Assembly: GCA_946626905.1 (NCBI GenBank)
Contig: CAMOVA010000010.1
Span: 1 to 20,282, forward strand
Source of the DNA: an uncultured Bacillota bacterium
Lineage (GTDB): Bacteria; Bacillota_I; Bacilli_A; RF39; UBA660
DNA length: 20,282 nt
Direction of reading: 5' to 3'
Of this stretch, positions 12,991-20,229 are shown one piece after another (position 1 is the stretch's first letter; every line of letters starts with the position of its first letter). The notes under the pieces were generated by a model. That model had not been told where the DNA came from. It worked only from the letters and a program-made list of their open reading frames with translations, and ran no database searches. The translations under genes were made by a program, and so were the position numbers.

Positions 12991-13881
12991 ATGAATAATT
13001 ATGATTTATCAATTAATGGAAGGTTTTTAGTTTATCAACAAAGTAATACAGACTTCAAAATACTTAAAAAGTTAGAAGAAGGGAAGCGATTATATGACAT
13101 TGACAGATACACAAGTAGCAGTAGTGAAAGAACTGGATTATCAGAAAACAGAGAAAACAATAATCCAATATATACTACAGATGCTAGATACAAATCAGAA
13201 AGTAGAACAAATGAAAAATTACCTACTAGAAAATCACGACAAGAATCTAACACAAAATCAAATAATATTGAAAGCAAATCAACTTCAACACGAGAGCTAG
13301 ACAGCTCTTTTTCTTATGATAATGAAGGAAGAAAATTAAGTAAACAACAACAAGAGTTTTTCAAAGATTCTAAAGCTAGAGATAGTCAAGGAAGATTGAT
13401 AACTTTATATCACGGAACTCAAGATTATGATTTTAATGAGTTTATGGGAGGAACATTCTTAACAGATGACTATATGAATGCTGATGGATATGCATTTGGT
13501 GAAAGAATAATAGAAGCATATGCAAATGTCAAAAATCCATTAGTGATAGAATGTAATGGTGCAAAATGGGATAATTTAGATACACCTTATGGATCATCTA
13601 CAAGAGAAATAGCTGGTGGATTAGATGAAAGCAAATATGATGGAATTATATTTAAAAACATCAATGATAATTGGATAGATGATGAAGAGGCTGGTTATCC
13701 AGGAGATGTTTATTATGTTCCTAATTCTAATCAAATAAAAGAAGTAGACAATGAAAATCCTACTTCTAATCCTGATATAAGATATTCAAAAGAAGCAAAA
13801 GAATTTAATGAATTTATTGATAAGAATTTAAAACCAACAGGTACTATGGTAATTGACATACTACATAAAATATTTAAATAA
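12991..13881 (+). CDS. Chimeric ORF: ADP-ribosyltransferase (ART-PolyVal-type) domain fused to borrowed host ends
   Basis: 296 residues. Residues 1-6 (MNNYDL) equal the start of the downstream DUF2628-like protein, and 285-296 (TMVIDILHKIFK) equal the end of the upstream zinc-ribbon protein. Residues 7-284 are unrelated to both. After a Ser/Arg/Asn-rich region (40-105) comes FFKDSKARD (123-131), LYHGTQ (139-144), GGTFLTDD (153-160), KNPLVIE (181-187), YDGIIF (216-221), VYYVPNSNQIKEV (240-252) and NPDIRYS (260-266). I recognise this run as the ART-PolyVal domain that sits near the C-terminus of giant phage/ICE polyvalent proteins. There it is thought to modify host targets during DNA entry. 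The other polyvalent domains are absent, so this is a fragment. It has an intact promoter, ribosome site and terminator, all supplied by the repeat, so it could be expressed. It could be a functional small ART or recombination debris. Confidence 0.75.
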   Translation: MNNYDLSINGRFLVYQQSNTDFKILKKLEEGKRLYDIDRYTSSSSERTGLSENRENNNPIYTTDARYKSESRTNEKLPTRKSRQESNTKSNNIESKSTSTRELDSSFSYDNEGRKLSKQQQEFFKDSKARDSQGRLITLYHGTQDYDFNEFMGGTFLTDDYMNADGYAFGERIIEAYANVKNPLVIECNGAKWDNLDTPYGSSTREIAGGLDESKYDGIIFKNINDNWIDDEEAGYPGDVYYVPNSNQIKEVDNENPTSNPDIRYSKEAKEFNEFIDKNLKPTGTMVIDILHKIFK

Positions 13882-13905
13882 AATTAGTCGAAAGACTAAT
13901 TTTTT
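13880..13905 (+). terminator. Intrinsic terminator of the ART-domain ORF (copy 2)
   Basis: An exact copy of the hairpin at 12911-12936 (10-bp stem, GAAA loop, T-tract), now placed after the chimeric ORF. Confidence 0.9.
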
Positions 13906-13914
13906 CTTTACTGT

Positions 13915-13942
13915 TTGACAAAAAAATAGTATGATATATATA
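13915..13942 (+). promoter_or_regulatory. Promoter copy 2, serving the DUF2628-like gene
   Basis: TTGACA (13915-13920) and TATATA (13937-13942), followed by GAGGG and ATG 13960. This is the copy in its original context. Confidence 0.75.
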
Positions 13943-13959
13943 TAGAATAGAGGGATTAC

Positions 13960-14934
13960 ATGAATAATTATGATTTAGAAGATACTAATGTAGATTTAAG
14001 TCAATCCTTTATCGAAAGTTTAATGGATGATGATAAAATAAAAAAATACGTTAAAAAGAAAAAAACTGAAGATGAAGAGAATGATTTTGTTTTAAGTTTA
14101 CTAACTAAATATATAGGTGTTAATTCAGATAAAATAGTAAATAAAAAATTTTCTACACCAGGTTTTTTCTTAGGATCTATTTATTTAATATATAGAAAAT
14201 ATTATAAATTAGGTTTTTTATATCTATTATTAATAGCTCTAACACTCGCATTATTTTATAATAATTTAATGGTGTTATTAGTTTTATTAGCGGAAATACT
14301 AATCATAAATTTAGTAATAGGATTTCAGTTTAATAAAAGATATTTAGAAACATCATTTAATAGAGTTAAGCAAATAGAAAGTAGGCATAGTAATTTACCA
14401 GATGAGGCTATAGAAGATATTTGTATCAAGCGTGGAGGGACATCTGTTTTTATGACAGTTCTTATTATAATAGTAGTTGGACTAATTTCATTTGGTGTTA
14501 AGCAAGCATTAAATAATCCAGAAATTCTTTCAAATTTAAATTTAACTAAAAAAGAAGAATTTAATGGAAAATATGTATATGATAAAAACAGTGATATATC
14601 AAATGTTAGTTTCGCTATTCCAACAGGATATATATCTAAATCAAATTATGTAGGATTTAAAGAATATTCTAATGGTAACTGTGTGTTTTCAATTGGTAAA
14701 TTAAAAGAAGATGTTTCTGAAGAAACACTAGAACAATATGTAGAAAAAAATGGTGGATTTTTGGATATTAGTATGATTAATAATCATGAATGGTTTAGAT
14801 ATGTTGATTTAAAAACAAATGAAGCATATTATAAGACTACATTTAATGATGAAGGATATTTAATGGTATTTAAAAATTATTCAACTTGTACTGCTAGTTT
14901 TACAAATGTAATAAACAGTGTAAGAATAAATTAA
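13960..14934 (+). CDS. DUF2628-like membrane protein with extracellular C-terminal domain
   Basis: 324 residues. An acidic/Lys-rich cytosolic N-terminus (1-60) leads to FSTPGFFLGSIYLIYRKYYKLG (about 64-85). That is the hallmark of DUF2628 proteins, whose usual form is F..PAFFfGp.w.lYRKmy. Two or three close hydrophobic helices follow (about 84-123), then a soluble segment and another helix at 161-183. The C-terminal 140 residues are outside the cell, beta-rich and without a catalytic motif I recognise (VSFAIPTGYIS, CVFSIGKL, NHEWFRYVD). Function is unknown. The promoter, ribosome site and first six codons are those of the duplicated 136-bp sequence. Expression should be unaffected by the insertion upstream. 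Confidence 0.7.
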   Translation: MNNYDLEDTNVDLSQSFIESLMDDDKIKKYVKKKKTEDEENDFVLSLLTKYIGVNSDKIVNKKFSTPGFFLGSIYLIYRKYYKLGFLYLLLIALTLALFYNNLMVLLVLLAEILIINLVIGFQFNKRYLETSFNRVKQIESRHSNLPDEAIEDICIKRGGTSVFMTVLIIIVVGLISFGVKQALNNPEILSNLNLTKKEEFNGKYVYDKNSDISNVSFAIPTGYISKSNYVGFKEYSNGNCVFSIGKLKEDVSEETLEQYVEKNGGFLDISMINNHEWFRYVDLKTNEAYYKTTFNDEGYLMVFKNYSTCTASFTNVINSVRIN

Positions 14935-14936
14935 TA

Positions 14937-14965
14937 TTGACAAATAAAGAGATAATTGATAAAAT
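14937..14965 (+). promoter_or_regulatory. Promoter of the T-box / gatCAB-aspS operon
   Basis: A perfect TTGACA (14937-14942), a 17-bp spacer and TAAAAT (14960-14965), with TG one base ahead of the -10. The predicted start is near 14972. Confidence 0.8.
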
Positions 14966-14971
14966 ATGTGA

Positions 14972-15178
14972 AGAAATGCAGAGAAATAGAGAGTAATATT
15001 AATAATATCTACAAGCGAGTTAGGACGGTGGGAGCTAACAGAAAATGTTAATATGAAAAACACTATGGAGCTAATACTTTGAAATATAGTAGGAGTATTC
15101 GGGTAATGCCGTTATTTAATTAAGTAAAACAAAGGATGGTACCGTCTTTATGACTCCTTAAAGTACTATCCTTTTTTT
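14972..15178 (+). promoter_or_regulatory. T-box riboswitch, probable Asn specifier
   Basis: The leader binds uncharged tRNA and switches between terminator and antiterminator. The T-box core AAAGGATGGTACCGTC is at 15131-15146. Bases 15131-15142 also pair with GTACTATCCTTT (15163-15174) to form the terminator, which ends in a T-tract (15172-15178). In Stem I, GTTAG (15019-15023) pairs with CTAAC (15035-15039) around a GACGGTGGGAG distal loop of the GNUGG type. AGAGAGTA (14988-14995) lies on the 5' side of the specifier loop. On the 3' side, after the TTAATAT helix strand, stands GAAAAACACT, which I read as specifier AAC (15059-15061) followed by A. Asn fits the operon and the tRNA-Asn downstream. 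AAA or CAC in the same loop cannot be excluded by eye. AATACT/AGTATT (about 15072-15099) forms a further hairpin. Confidence 0.9.
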
Positions 15179-15195
15179 GTTGAAAGGGTGAAAAT

Positions 15196-15492
15196 ATGGA
15201 AAAATTTACAAAAGAATTAGTTGATACATTAGCTGATAAACTAATGATAGGTTTAACAGAAGAAGAAAACAAAATGGTTTTAGACGAATTTGAAATTATT
15301 GATAAAAATATAGATTTAATCAATAATATAGATAATATAGAAAGTGTAGAACCTATGACACATGCTTTAGATGATTTTGAATTTGAATTAAGAGAAGATG
15401 TAGAAGAAGAATCAATTCCAATTGAAGAATTACTACAAAATAGTGATGATACAACTGATAGAGAAGTTGTTGTACCAAAGGTGGTGGGATAA
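15196..15492 (+). CDS. gatC: Asp/Glu-tRNA amidotransferase subunit C
   Basis: 98 residues, the normal GatC size. GatC is the small clamp that winds around the GatA-GatB interface and stabilises the complex. The N-terminal helix pair (ELVDTLADKLMIGLTEEEN...EFEIIDKNIDLINNID) and the segment SVEPMTHALDDFEFELREDV, with the family's E-P-x-x-H/x signature, are clear. A divergent acidic stretch lies before the C-terminal VVVPKVVG. The ribosome site AAAGGGTG lies just after the T-box terminator, so the gene is read only if the leader antiterminates. Its TAA shares its final A with the gatA ATG. Confidence 0.93.
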   Translation: MEKFTKELVDTLADKLMIGLTEEENKMVLDEFEIIDKNIDLINNIDNIESVEPMTHALDDFEFELREDVEEESIPIEELLQNSDDTTDREVVVPKVVG

Positions 15493-16949
15493 TGTTAGAA
15501 AAAAGTATAAAAGAATTACATGAAGATTTAGTAAGTGGTAAAGTAACTAGTGATGAATTAGTAAAAGAAGCTATAAGAAAATCTCATGAATTAAATGATG
15601 AATGCAATGCCTTTGTTACTATTTTAGATGATGCTAAAGGAGTACCAGTTACTGATAATTTATTATCTGGTATACCTTATGGTGTTAAAGATAATTATTC
15701 AACAAAAGGAGTTCTTTCTACAGGTTCTTCTAACACGTTAAAAGATTATGTGCCATTTTTTACAGCTACTTCTATAGAAAACTTAGAAAAAAGTGGAGCT
15801 GTTATGGTAAATAAGACAGTATTAGATGAATTTGGAATGGGTGGAACTGGAACAACAGGACACACTGGAATAGTAAGAAATCCATGGGACAAAACTCGTA
15901 TGTGTGCTGGTTCAAGTGCTGGTTCTGCTTGTGCAGTAGCAGCAGGAATTTATCCATATGCTACAGGATCAGATACAGGTGATTCAATAAGAAAGCCAGC
16001 TGCATATTGCGGTATTGTTGGATATAAACCAACATATGGAATGATTTCAAGATATGGATTATTCCCATTTGCTTCAAGTTTAGATCACTGCGGTGTATTA
16101 TCAAGAAGTGTAGAAGATGCTGCAATCGTTGTTGACAACATGAAGGGTATTGATAAATATGATATGACTTCATGGGATTCAAAAGATTTTCATTTATATG
16201 ATGATTTAAATCTTGACGTAAAAGGTAAACGTGTTTGTTATATAAAAGAAATATGTGATATAGAAAATTATTCTAATCCAAGTGATGAATTAAAAGAACA
16301 TTTAAAGAACTTTAAAGAAAAATTAGAATTATGTAAAGAACTTGGTATGGAAGTTGATGCAGTTTCTGTAAATGAAACTTTACTTAAAGCATTATCATCA
16401 GTATATGTTGTTATATCATGTGCTGAAGCAACTTCTAATATGTCAAATTTAACAGGATTTATATTTGGCCCAAGAGGAGAAGGTAATACTTATATAGAAC
16501 AAATGAAAGATCATCGTACAAAAGGTTTTTCACCATTAATTAAAAGACGTTTTGTAATTGGTTCATATGTTTTACAATCTGAAAATAAAGATAGATATTT
16601 TCACAATGCAGCACGTGCTAGAAGATTATTAGTAGACGAATGGAAAAATATCTTTAAAGATTATGATGCTGTTATTCTTCCAGTAGGAAGTGGTCCTGCT
16701 AAAGAATTAGAAAATTCAGCTAATAAACTAGATGAAAACAGAGCTGTATTAGAAGATCATTTACAAATAGGTAACTTTGGAGGTTTCCCTTCAATAACAA
16801 TTCCAGATGGTTTTGTAAGTAATCTACCTGTTGGTTTAAATATAACTGGTAATTGTTATAATGATCAAACAGTACTTAATATTGCATATGCATTAGAAAG
16901 TAAAATGGATTATAAAAACCAAGTGGCAAAGGAGGTAAATCATGGATAA
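15492..16949 (+). CDS. gatA: Asp/Glu-tRNA amidotransferase subunit A (glutaminase)
   Basis: 485 residues. An amidase-signature enzyme that frees ammonia from Gln (or Asn) for GatB. The Ser-cisSer-Lys triad is present: Lys66 (YGVKDN), Ser141 (AGSSAGSA) and the nucleophile Ser165. The nucleophile loop reads GSDTGDSIRKPAA rather than the usual GSDTGGSIRQPAA. The substrate-side loop after EFGMGG reads TGTTGHTG rather than the usual STENS. Near residue 350-420 the sequence (KRRFVIGSYVLQS...DHLQIGNFGGFPSITIPDG) also departs from typical GatA. It therefore belongs to a divergent GatA branch but looks catalytically intact. It overlaps gatC by 1 nt and gatB by 8 nt, which fits fixed stoichiometry. Confidence 0.93.
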   Translation: MLEKSIKELHEDLVSGKVTSDELVKEAIRKSHELNDECNAFVTILDDAKGVPVTDNLLSGIPYGVKDNYSTKGVLSTGSSNTLKDYVPFFTATSIENLEKSGAVMVNKTVLDEFGMGGTGTTGHTGIVRNPWDKTRMCAGSSAGSACAVAAGIYPYATGSDTGDSIRKPAAYCGIVGYKPTYGMISRYGLFPFASSLDHCGVLSRSVEDAAIVVDNMKGIDKYDMTSWDSKDFHLYDDLNLDVKGKRVCYIKEICDIENYSNPSDELKEHLKNFKEKLELCKELGMEVDAVSVNETLLKALSSVYVVISCAEATSNMSNLTGFIFGPRGEGNTYIEQMKDHRTKGFSPLIKRRFVIGSYVLQSENKDRYFHNAARARRLLVDEWKNIFKDYDAVILPVGSGPAKELENSANKLDENRAVLEDHLQIGNFGGFPSITIPDGFVSNLPVGLNITGNCYNDQTVLNIAYALESKMDYKNQVAKEVNHG

Positions 16950-18405
16950 TTATAGAGCAATGATTGGACTTGAAATGCACTGTGAAATAAGTGAAACAAA
17001 TACTAAAGTGTTTTCAAGCGCAACTAATTCATATAGTGAATTACCTAACTCAAATATTAGACCAGTAGATATGGCATTCCCTGGAACACTTCCAGTAGTT
17101 AATAAAAAAGCTGTTGAAATGGCATTAATGGCTAGTATGATTTTAAATTGTAAACAACCAGAATATATTTATTTTGAAAGAAAGAATTATTATTATCCAG
17201 ATTTACCAAAAGGTTTTCAAATAACACAAGAAACTAAACCTGCACCTATGGGTATTTATGGATATTTAGAATATGAATGTAATGGAGAAACAAAAAAAGT
17301 AAGAATTAATAACTTACACTTAGAAGAAGATGCGGCTGCATCAGAACATTTATCATCAACAACTCTAATAAATTATAATAGAGCAGGTGTTCCATTACTA
17401 GAACTAGTAACAGAACCTGATATAAATTCAGCAGATGAAGCAGTAGCATTCCTTGAAACAATGCGTTCTATATATCAATATACAGGTATATCAGAAGCAG
17501 ATTCAAAAAAAGGACAAATAAGATGTGATGTTAATGTATCTATAATGGATAAAGATAAAGATCCATCTGATCCAAACAACTGGGGAACAAGAGTAGAAAT
17601 TAAAAACGTTAACTCATTTGGTGGTGTAAGAGATGCAATTAACTATGAAATAGAAAGACAATGTGACGCTAAAGAAGATGGAACTTATGATACAGTTATA
17701 GAACAAGAAACAAGAAGATGGGATGAAGAAAAAGGTATAACAGTACATATGCGTAGTAAAGTAGATGCTATTGATTACAGATATTTTGTTGAACCTAATA
17801 TTCCAAAATACAAAGTATCAGATAGTTGGTTAGAAAAAATAAAAGCAAATATTCCTGAATTAGCAAACGATCGTAAAGAAAAATATATTAATAATTTAGG
17901 AATAAGTGAATATGATGCTAAAATATTAGTTAAAGAAAAATCAGTTTCAGATTATTATGAAGAAACACTTAAATTAGGCGCAAACCCAAAATCATCTTGT
18001 AATTGGATTACAAGTGTAATACTAGGACATTTAAATAAATTCTATTTAGATATTAATGATATTTATTTAAAACCAAAAATGCTAGTAGATTTAATAAAAA
18101 TGGTTGAAGATGGTACAATTTCTTCAAAACAAGCAAAAGAAGTATTATATGAATCTTTAACTGAAAATAAAGAACCTACAAAAATTGTTGAAGAAAAAGG
18201 TATGAAACAAATAGGAGATACAGATTCTATTAATAAAATAGTAAATGAAGTATTAGAAGAACAACCAAATTCAATAGAACAATATAAAGGTGGAAGAACA
18301 AATATAGTTGATTTCTTAGTTGGTCAAGTTATGAAAAAAACAAGAGGTCAAGCAAATCCTGCTATAACACGTAATATGATTATAGAAGAAATAGAAAAGA
18401 GGTAA
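16942..18405 (+). CDS. gatB: Asp/Glu-tRNA amidotransferase subunit B
   Basis: 487 residues, the usual size. GatB activates the tRNA-bound Asp or Glu with ATP and amidates it with ammonia channelled from GatA. The kinase-like cradle domain shows MIGLEMHCEIS, AFPGTLPVVN, FERKNYYYPDLPKGFQI, LHLEEDAAASEH, NRAGVPLLELVTEPDI, GQIRCDVNVS and VEIKNVNSFGGV, all in family order. The helical and tail (YqeY-like) domains fill about 300-487, ending RTNIVDFLVGQVMKKTRGQANP. The usual GLEVHVEL reads GLEMHCEI. The start overlaps the gatA 3' end by 8 nt with GGAGG just upstream. aspS follows after 3 nt. Confidence 0.96.
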   Translation: MDNYRAMIGLEMHCEISETNTKVFSSATNSYSELPNSNIRPVDMAFPGTLPVVNKKAVEMALMASMILNCKQPEYIYFERKNYYYPDLPKGFQITQETKPAPMGIYGYLEYECNGETKKVRINNLHLEEDAAASEHLSSTTLINYNRAGVPLLELVTEPDINSADEAVAFLETMRSIYQYTGISEADSKKGQIRCDVNVSIMDKDKDPSDPNNWGTRVEIKNVNSFGGVRDAINYEIERQCDAKEDGTYDTVIEQETRRWDEEKGITVHMRSKVDAIDYRYFVEPNIPKYKVSDSWLEKIKANIPELANDRKEKYINNLGISEYDAKILVKEKSVSDYYEETLKLGANPKSSCNWITSVILGHLNKFYLDINDIYLKPKMLVDLIKMVEDGTISSKQAKEVLYESLTENKEPTKIVEEKGMKQIGDTDSINKIVNEVLEEQPNSIEQYKGGRTNIVDFLVGQVMKKTRGQANPAITRNMIIEEIEKR

Positions 18406-18408
18406 TAT

Positions 18409-20148
18409 ATGAATACGTATCGTACATTATATTGTAAAGATGTAACTGAAAGTTATGATGGAAAAGAAATAAAAATAGCTGGTTGGATTGAAAATATTAG
18501 AGATCATGGTGGAGTAATATTTGTAGATGTTAGAGATGAATCTGGTGTTGTACAAGTAGTTAGTAACGATGATACTATATTTGATGGTTTAACTAAAGAA
18601 TCAGCTATTACATTAACAGGAACTGTTAGAATGAGAAATGAAGAAGATTATAACTTAAAATTAGAAACAGGAAAAGTAGAAATACTTGTATCAAGTTTAG
18701 AAGTTTTAGGTAAATCTAAAAATAATCTTCCATTTGAAATAGTTTCCTCAACAACAGTTTCAGAAGAAACAAGATTAAAATATAGATATTTAGATTTAAG
18801 AAATCCAAAAGTTCATAACATTATTAAATTTAGAGCAGATTTATTAAAATATTTACGTAGTAAAATGGATAGTCTTTCATTTACTGAAATACAAACTCCT
18901 ATTATTACAGCTTCTTCACCAGAAGGAGCAAGAGATTTCTTAATTCCATCACGTAAATTTAAAGGAAAATTTTATGCATTACCACAAGCACCTCAACAAT
19001 ATAAACAATTGTTAATGTGTTCTGGTTTTGATAAATATTATCAAATAGCTCCTTGTTTTAGAGACGAAGATACAAGAGCAGATAGAGCATTAGAATTTTA
19101 TCAATTAGATTTTGAAATGAGTTTCGCAACTGAAGAAGATGTTTATAATGTTGGTGAAGAAATATTCTATGATACATTTAAAGAATTTGGTAAAAAAGAA
19201 GTATCACCACGTCCATTTAGAAGAATATCTTATAAAGATGCAATGAATAAATATGGTACTGATAAACCAGATTTAAGAAATCCTCTAGAAATTATTGATT
19301 TAAGTGATGTATTCACAAATTCAGAATTTAAACCATTTAGAGGTGTTAATGTAAAAGGAATTAAAGTAGATAATATTGCTTCTAAATCAAATAGTTGGTT
19401 CAATGAAGTAGTAGATTATGCTAAAAGTATTGATATGCCTGGTATTGGATATATTCAAGTTATGGATGGTATGTCATTTAAAGGACCTATTGATAAATTC
19501 TTAACAGATGAAGATAGAAAACAATTAATCGAAAAAGCAGATTTAAAAGAAGATAGTGTATTATTCTTTATAGCTGATAGAAATAATAAAGTCGCACTTA
19601 AAAATGCTGGATTAATTAGATTATACTTAGGTGAAAAAGCAGAATTAGTAGATCATAATAAATATGAATTTTGTATAATAAATAATTTTCCAATGTTTGA
19701 ATTAAAAGAAGATGGAAAATATGATTTTGGTCACAACCCATTTTCAATGCCAAAAGGTGGTATGGAAGCATTAAATAGTGAAAACTTAGATGATATAGAA
19801 GCATATCAATTTGATTTTGTATGTAATGGTAATGAAATGGCAAGTGGAGCAGTAAGAAACCATAGTGTTGAATTATTAGAAAAAGCATTTAGCTTAGTTG
19901 GTTATGAAAAAGAAGTTGTAAAAGAACGTTTTGGAGCATTATATAACGCATTTAATTATGGAGCACCACCACATGCTGGAATGGCTCCAGGAATTGAACG
20001 TATGATTATGCTTTTAAAAGATGAAACAAACTTAAGAGAAGTAACTGCATTCCCAACTAGTGCTAGTGGGGAAGATAAATTAATGAACTGTCCAATGGAA
20101 GTTTCTGAACAACAATTACGTGAAGTTCATATTAAAATAAGAAATTAA
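18409..20148 (+). CDS. aspS: Aspartyl-tRNA synthetase (bacterial type)
   Basis: 579 residues. A class IIb synthetase. The OB-fold anticodon-binding domain includes AGWIENIRDHGGVIFVDVRD (24-43). Catalytic motifs follow: QAPQQYKQLLM (193-203), motif 2 FRDEDTRADR (217-226) with FYQLDFEMSF, and motif 3 GMAPGIERMIML (about 524-535). The bacterial GAD insertion spans about 290-420. Motif 3 has Glu where the common form is G-[LIV]-D-R. Being co-transcribed with gatCAB behind a presumed Asn T-box, it is probably the non-discriminating enzyme that charges both tRNA-Asp and tRNA-Asn with Asp. That is inferred from context, not from a diagnostic residue. Confidence 0.97.
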   Translation: MNTYRTLYCKDVTESYDGKEIKIAGWIENIRDHGGVIFVDVRDESGVVQVVSNDDTIFDGLTKESAITLTGTVRMRNEEDYNLKLETGKVEILVSSLEVLGKSKNNLPFEIVSSTTVSEETRLKYRYLDLRNPKVHNIIKFRADLLKYLRSKMDSLSFTEIQTPIITASSPEGARDFLIPSRKFKGKFYALPQAPQQYKQLLMCSGFDKYYQIAPCFRDEDTRADRALEFYQLDFEMSFATEEDVYNVGEEIFYDTFKEFGKKEVSPRPFRRISYKDAMNKYGTDKPDLRNPLEIIDLSDVFTNSEFKPFRGVNVKGIKVDNIASKSNSWFNEVVDYAKSIDMPGIGYIQVMDGMSFKGPIDKFLTDEDRKQLIEKADLKEDSVLFFIADRNNKVALKNAGLIRLYLGEKAELVDHNKYEFCIINNFPMFELKEDGKYDFGHNPFSMPKGGMEALNSENLDDIEAYQFDFVCNGNEMASGAVRNHSVELLEKAFSLVGYEKEVVKERFGALYNAFNYGAPPHAGMAPGIERMIMLLKDETNLREVTAFPTSASGEDKLMNCPMEVSEQQLREVHIKIRN

Positions 20149-20167
20149 ATAAATTTATCAAAAACTA

Positions 20168-20196
20168 TTGCAACTTTGCATAAAATATTATATAAT
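20168..20196 (+). promoter_or_regulatory. Promoter ahead of tRNA-Asn
   Basis: TTGCAA (20168-20173), a 17-bp spacer and a perfect TATAAT (20191-20196). The start would be near 20203, about 27 nt before the tRNA. It indicates that the tRNA has a T-box-independent promoter. Confidence 0.6.
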
Positions 20197-20199
20197 TAA

Positions 20200-20223
20200 A
20201 AAGTCTTAAGCAATTAAGACTTT
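20200..20223 (+). other. GCAA-loop hairpin between aspS and tRNA-Asn
   Basis: A perfect 10-bp stem AAAGTCTTAA / TTAAGACTTT with a GCAA tetraloop. Only three T's follow before ATGG, so it is at best a weak terminator for the aspS operon. The predicted tRNA promoter start falls inside its 5' arm. It could also be a 5' processing hairpin for the tRNA precursor. Confidence 0.5.
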
Positions 20224-20229
20224 ATGGAT

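Larger units (their letters stand above)
12873..13008 (+). repeat. 136-bp perfect direct repeat, copy 1
   Basis: Identical base for base to 13842-13977 over 136 bp. It contains the last 12 codons of the zinc-ribbon gene, the GAAA-loop terminator, a promoter (TTGACA...TATATA), the ribosome site GAGGG and the first six codons (MNNYDL). Copy 1 is bounded on its left by its native gene. On its right the native DUF2628-like coding sequence is replaced by foreign sequence from 13009. Confidence 0.97.
13842..13977 (+). repeat. 136-bp perfect direct repeat, copy 2
   Basis: Identical to 12873-13008. Copy 2 is native on its right side, where it continues into the DUF2628-like gene. On its left it abuts the foreign segment ending at 13841. 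Recombination between the copies would excise a 969-bp circle and restore a plain zinc-ribbon gene / DUF2628 gene junction. Confidence 0.97.

Noticed and set aside
12873..13977. The insert as a classical transposon or insertion sequence, or an integron cassette.
   Set aside because: There is no transposase or integrase, no inverted ends at 13009 and 13841, and the 136-bp repeat is too long for a target duplication. The repeat is host gene sequence rather than an attC-like site, and its hairpin is an ordinary GAAA-loop terminator.
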